From Lachnospiraceae bacterium (lineage in GTDB: Bacteria > Bacillota > Clostridia > Lachnospirales > Lachnospiraceae): a stretch of 6,030 nucleotides of DNA. Below the pieces are notes generated by a model. The model did not search any database and was not told the origin of the DNA. It saw nothing but the letters and a program-made list of their open reading frames with translations. The stretch spans positions 1 through 6,030 of the forward strand of contig JAILFQ010000359.1 of the NCBI GenBank assembly GCA_024697505.1. The letters are read 5' to 3'. Made by a program: the position numbers and the translations under genes. Of this stretch, positions 4,182 to 6,030 are shown piece by piece. The first letter of the stretch is position 1, and each line of letters starts with the position of its first letter.

Positions 4182-6030
4182 TTAGTTCTTATAATAATTT
4201 ATAAGACATCCTTTTAATATTATTGTTCTTTCATCATCTGTTAAAGAATCTAAATGAAGCTTAACAGGCTGCATATTTTTATTGACTATATAAGCGCTGA
4301 TTTCGTTTATTTTGTTTGCAACAGCATTTTTAATGTCTTCAACAAGGACATAATCACCTGTTTCAAAAGGACATTCTTCTTCAAGTACAAAAGGTAACAT
4401 ACCCCAGTTGATAAGATTGGAACGATATCTCTTTGTTGCATATTCCTTTGATATATTGGCAAGTCCTCCAAGAACTTTCTGACAACTTGCAGCCTGTTCT
4501 CTGGCAGAACCGTCTCCCGGTTTAACTGCATAAATAACACTGCCAATTTCTATTTCTTCCGGCTTAACATTAAGCTTTTTACTTGCTTTATCAAGAGCTT
4601 CTTTTATATCCGGATAGGCCTTGACCATATCTTCTGCTTTTCCCGATTCCCATCTGGCTGTTTCGGCTTTCTGAACTGCTTTTGCTCTTCCTACATATTC
4701 AGGGTCTTTTCTTGAAAGAGTAAATTCTGCAAGCCCGAGTGGATTGGATCTGTAAGATGAAGTTTCACCGGAAGGAATAAGCTCATCTGTTGTAGTAACC
4801 GGATCTTTAATTACAGATGCAACCTGTATAAGCATATTGTCTGCAAGTTCATGCATTTTTGGCCAGTCTTTTATATTCGGGCCAAACTTGATCTCCGTTT
4901 CCGGTTTTGCGTTTCCAACGCCGTTATATACTCTGTTCTCGTAAATGGCACTGTCAAAATGATAAGCCTTCTTTTCAAATTCCACATCTGCATATTCTGC
5001 CGAGGTAAGAAATCCTTTATTGGCAGCCGTTGCAGCAATGGAACGCGCATCCATTAATGCAACTGAAGCTATCTGACCGCTTGTGACTTTAGAACCTTCT
5101 CTGTTAGGGAAGTTTCTGGTTGAATGTCTTATAGAGAAACCGTTGTTTGCCGGAACATCTCCTGCGCCAAAACAAGGGCCGCAAAAAGCAGACCTGATTG
5201 TTGCTCCTGTTTCCATAAGCTTTGCCACTGTTCCGTTTTTAACAAGTTCCATAAATACAGGTTGGCTTGCAGGATAAATACTTAAAGAAAATTCGTTATT
5301 ACCTATAAATTTTCCTTTCAAAATATCCGCCGCAGCCATAATGTTTTCAAAACCGCCGCCTGCACAACCGGCTATAACTCCCTGGTCTACATAAAGCTTA
5401 CCGTCAATTATTTTGTCTGTAAGTTTTAAAGAGATCTTATTATTATCAAGACTTACTTTTGCTTTATTTTCAACTTCTGACAGTATGTCGTACAGATTGG
5501 CGTTAACTTCATCTATAGTATAAACATTGCTTGGATGGAAAGGCATTGCTATCATTGGCTTTATAGTTGAAAGATCCACACTAACAAGACCGTCATAATA
5601 AACCACATTTCCTGCTTTTAATTCTTTGTATGCTTCTTTTCTTCCATGAATTTCATAAAATTCTTTTACGGAATCATCTGTTTCCCATATGGAAGAAAGA
5701 CAGGTCGTTTCTGTAGTCATTACGTCTACGCCTATTCTTTCGTCTACCGTCAGATTATTTATACCATCACCAAAGAATTCCATAACCTTATTTTTAACAT
5801 ATCCACAGGAGAATACAGCACCTATGATTGCAAGAGCAATGTCCTGCGGGCCGACTCCTTTTCTTGGTTTACCGGTAAGATGTATACCTATTACCCCCGG
5901 ATAATCAATATCATAAGTTTTATTCAAAAGCTGCTTTACAAGTTCCGGACCACCTTCTCCGATCGCCATTGTACCAAGAGCACCGTATCTTGTGTGAGAG
6001 TCCGAACCAAGAACCATTTTGCCGCATTCA
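4182..6030 (-). CDS. Aconitase-superfamily hydratase (YbhJ-like), C-terminal 615 codons; 5' end outside window
   Basis: This is a member of the aconitase family of 4Fe-4S (de)hydratases, closest in recalled motifs to the YbhJ-like group annotated simply as hydratase. The frame is open to the window edge, where ECGKM precedes the substrate-domain motif [13 protein letters not shown]. The ATG at 6017 is internal; roughly 150 N-terminal residues should lie outside. Counting from that Met, cluster cysteines are predicted at 218 (GCAGGG) and at 279 and 282 (CGPC); the spacing (61 then 3) is close to that of mitochondrial aconitase. The swivel domain follows (from about 400; [11 protein letters not shown] at 416-426), with GDGSAREQ (501-508) matching the GxGSSRE catalytic-serine loop, serine and arginine kept. 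The aconitase SCTNS motif is changed to GCAGG. The substrate cannot be told from sequence: citrate/isocitrate or a related hydroxyacid are possible. It ends 130 nt before rimP and appears to be a separate transcription unit. Confidence 0.9.
   Translation of the reverse strand, partial: ECGKMVLGSDSHTRYGALGTMAIGEGGPELVKQLLNKTYDIDYPGVIGIHLTGKPRKGVGPQDIALAIIGAVFSCGYVKNKVMEFFGDGINNLTVDERIGVDVMTTETTCLSSIWETDDSVKEFYEIHGRKEAYKELKAGNVVYYDGLVSVDLSTIKPMIAMPFHPSNVYTIDEVNANLYDILSEVENKAKVSLDNNKISLKLTDKIIDGKLYVDQGVIAGCAGGGFENIMAAADILKGKFIGNNEFSLSIYPASQPVFMELVKNGTVAKLMETGATIRSAFCGPCFGAGDVPANNGFSIRHSTRNFPNREGSKVTSGQIASVALMDARSIAATAANKGFLTSAEYADVEFEKKAYHFDSAIYENRVYNGVGNAKPETEIKFGPNIKDWPKMHELADNMLIQVASVIKDPVTTTDELIPSGETSSYRSNPLGLAEFTLSRKDPEYVGRAKAVQKAETARWESGKAEDMVKAYPDIKEALDKASKKLNVKPEEIEIGSVIYAVKPGDGSAREQAASCQKVLGGLANISKEYATKRYRSNLINWGMLPFVLEEECPFETGDYVLVEDIKNAVANKINEISAYIVNKNMQPVKLHLDSLTDDERTIILKGCLINYYKN

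Noticed and set aside
4159..4188. AAAATTC / GAATTTT inverted repeat just after the hydratase stop, followed by a T-run
   Set aside because: The stem is almost only A-T with an 11-nt loop and would be very weak. The hairpin at 4075-4102 is the far better terminator.
1..6030. CRISPR array, mobile element or defence system
   Set aside because: The only direct repeats are the coding repeats in infB, there are no transposase or integrase genes or terminal inverted repeats, and every reading frame of note belongs to a conserved housekeeping gene.

Overview
The window comes from an A+T-rich Gram-positive bacterium. The best fit is an anaerobic member of the Clostridia, probably Lachnospiraceae-like. 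The reasons are the Bacillota-type operon order rimP-nusA-ylxR-ylxQ-infB, a short NusA without C-terminal acidic repeats, a four-cysteine YlxR, purine-rich Shine-Dalgarno sequences, and an IF2 with a very long low-complexity linker. The genus cannot be fixed from this sequence. Every gene here is on the minus strand, so transcription runs from high to low coordinates.

Region by region, in the direction of transcription: (1) 6030-4182 is the 3' part (615 codons) of an aconitase-superfamily hydratase; its N-terminus lies outside the window. (2) 4181-4052 is the intergenic leader. It holds a good sigma-A-type promoter candidate (extended -10) and, just downstream, a 12-bp hairpin with an interrupted U-tract that ends a few bases before the rimP Shine-Dalgarno. 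(3) 4051-3587 is rimP. (4) 3586-3490 is a spacer with a possible internal promoter and a strong, oddly distant Shine-Dalgarno. (5) 3489-2389 is nusA. (6) 2343-2074 is ylxR (rnpM). (7) 2081-1758 is ylxQ, an L7Ae-type K-turn-binding protein that starts at TTG and overlaps ylxR by 8 nt. (8) 1739-1 is the N-terminal 579 codons of infB (IF2). This part contains both IF2_N subdomains and a repetitive disordered linker, but stops just before the GTPase domain.

The five lower genes form the conserved transcription/translation operon. RimP matures the 30S subunit, NusA controls pausing and termination, YlxR and YlxQ are small RNA-binding proteins, and IF2 starts translation. Spacing between them is short or overlapping, and I see no terminator among them. 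The hydratase is a separate metabolic gene that happens to lie upstream. The hairpin between them can end its transcript, but because it lies downstream of the promoter candidate it would also sit in the rimP-nusA leader, where it resembles a NusA-responsive attenuator.

Overall this is a housekeeping region. I found no mobile element, CRISPR array, RNA gene or defence system. The observations most worth checking are the leader hairpin, the 72-bp repeats in infB, the unusual aconitase cluster motif and the odd nusA translation start.
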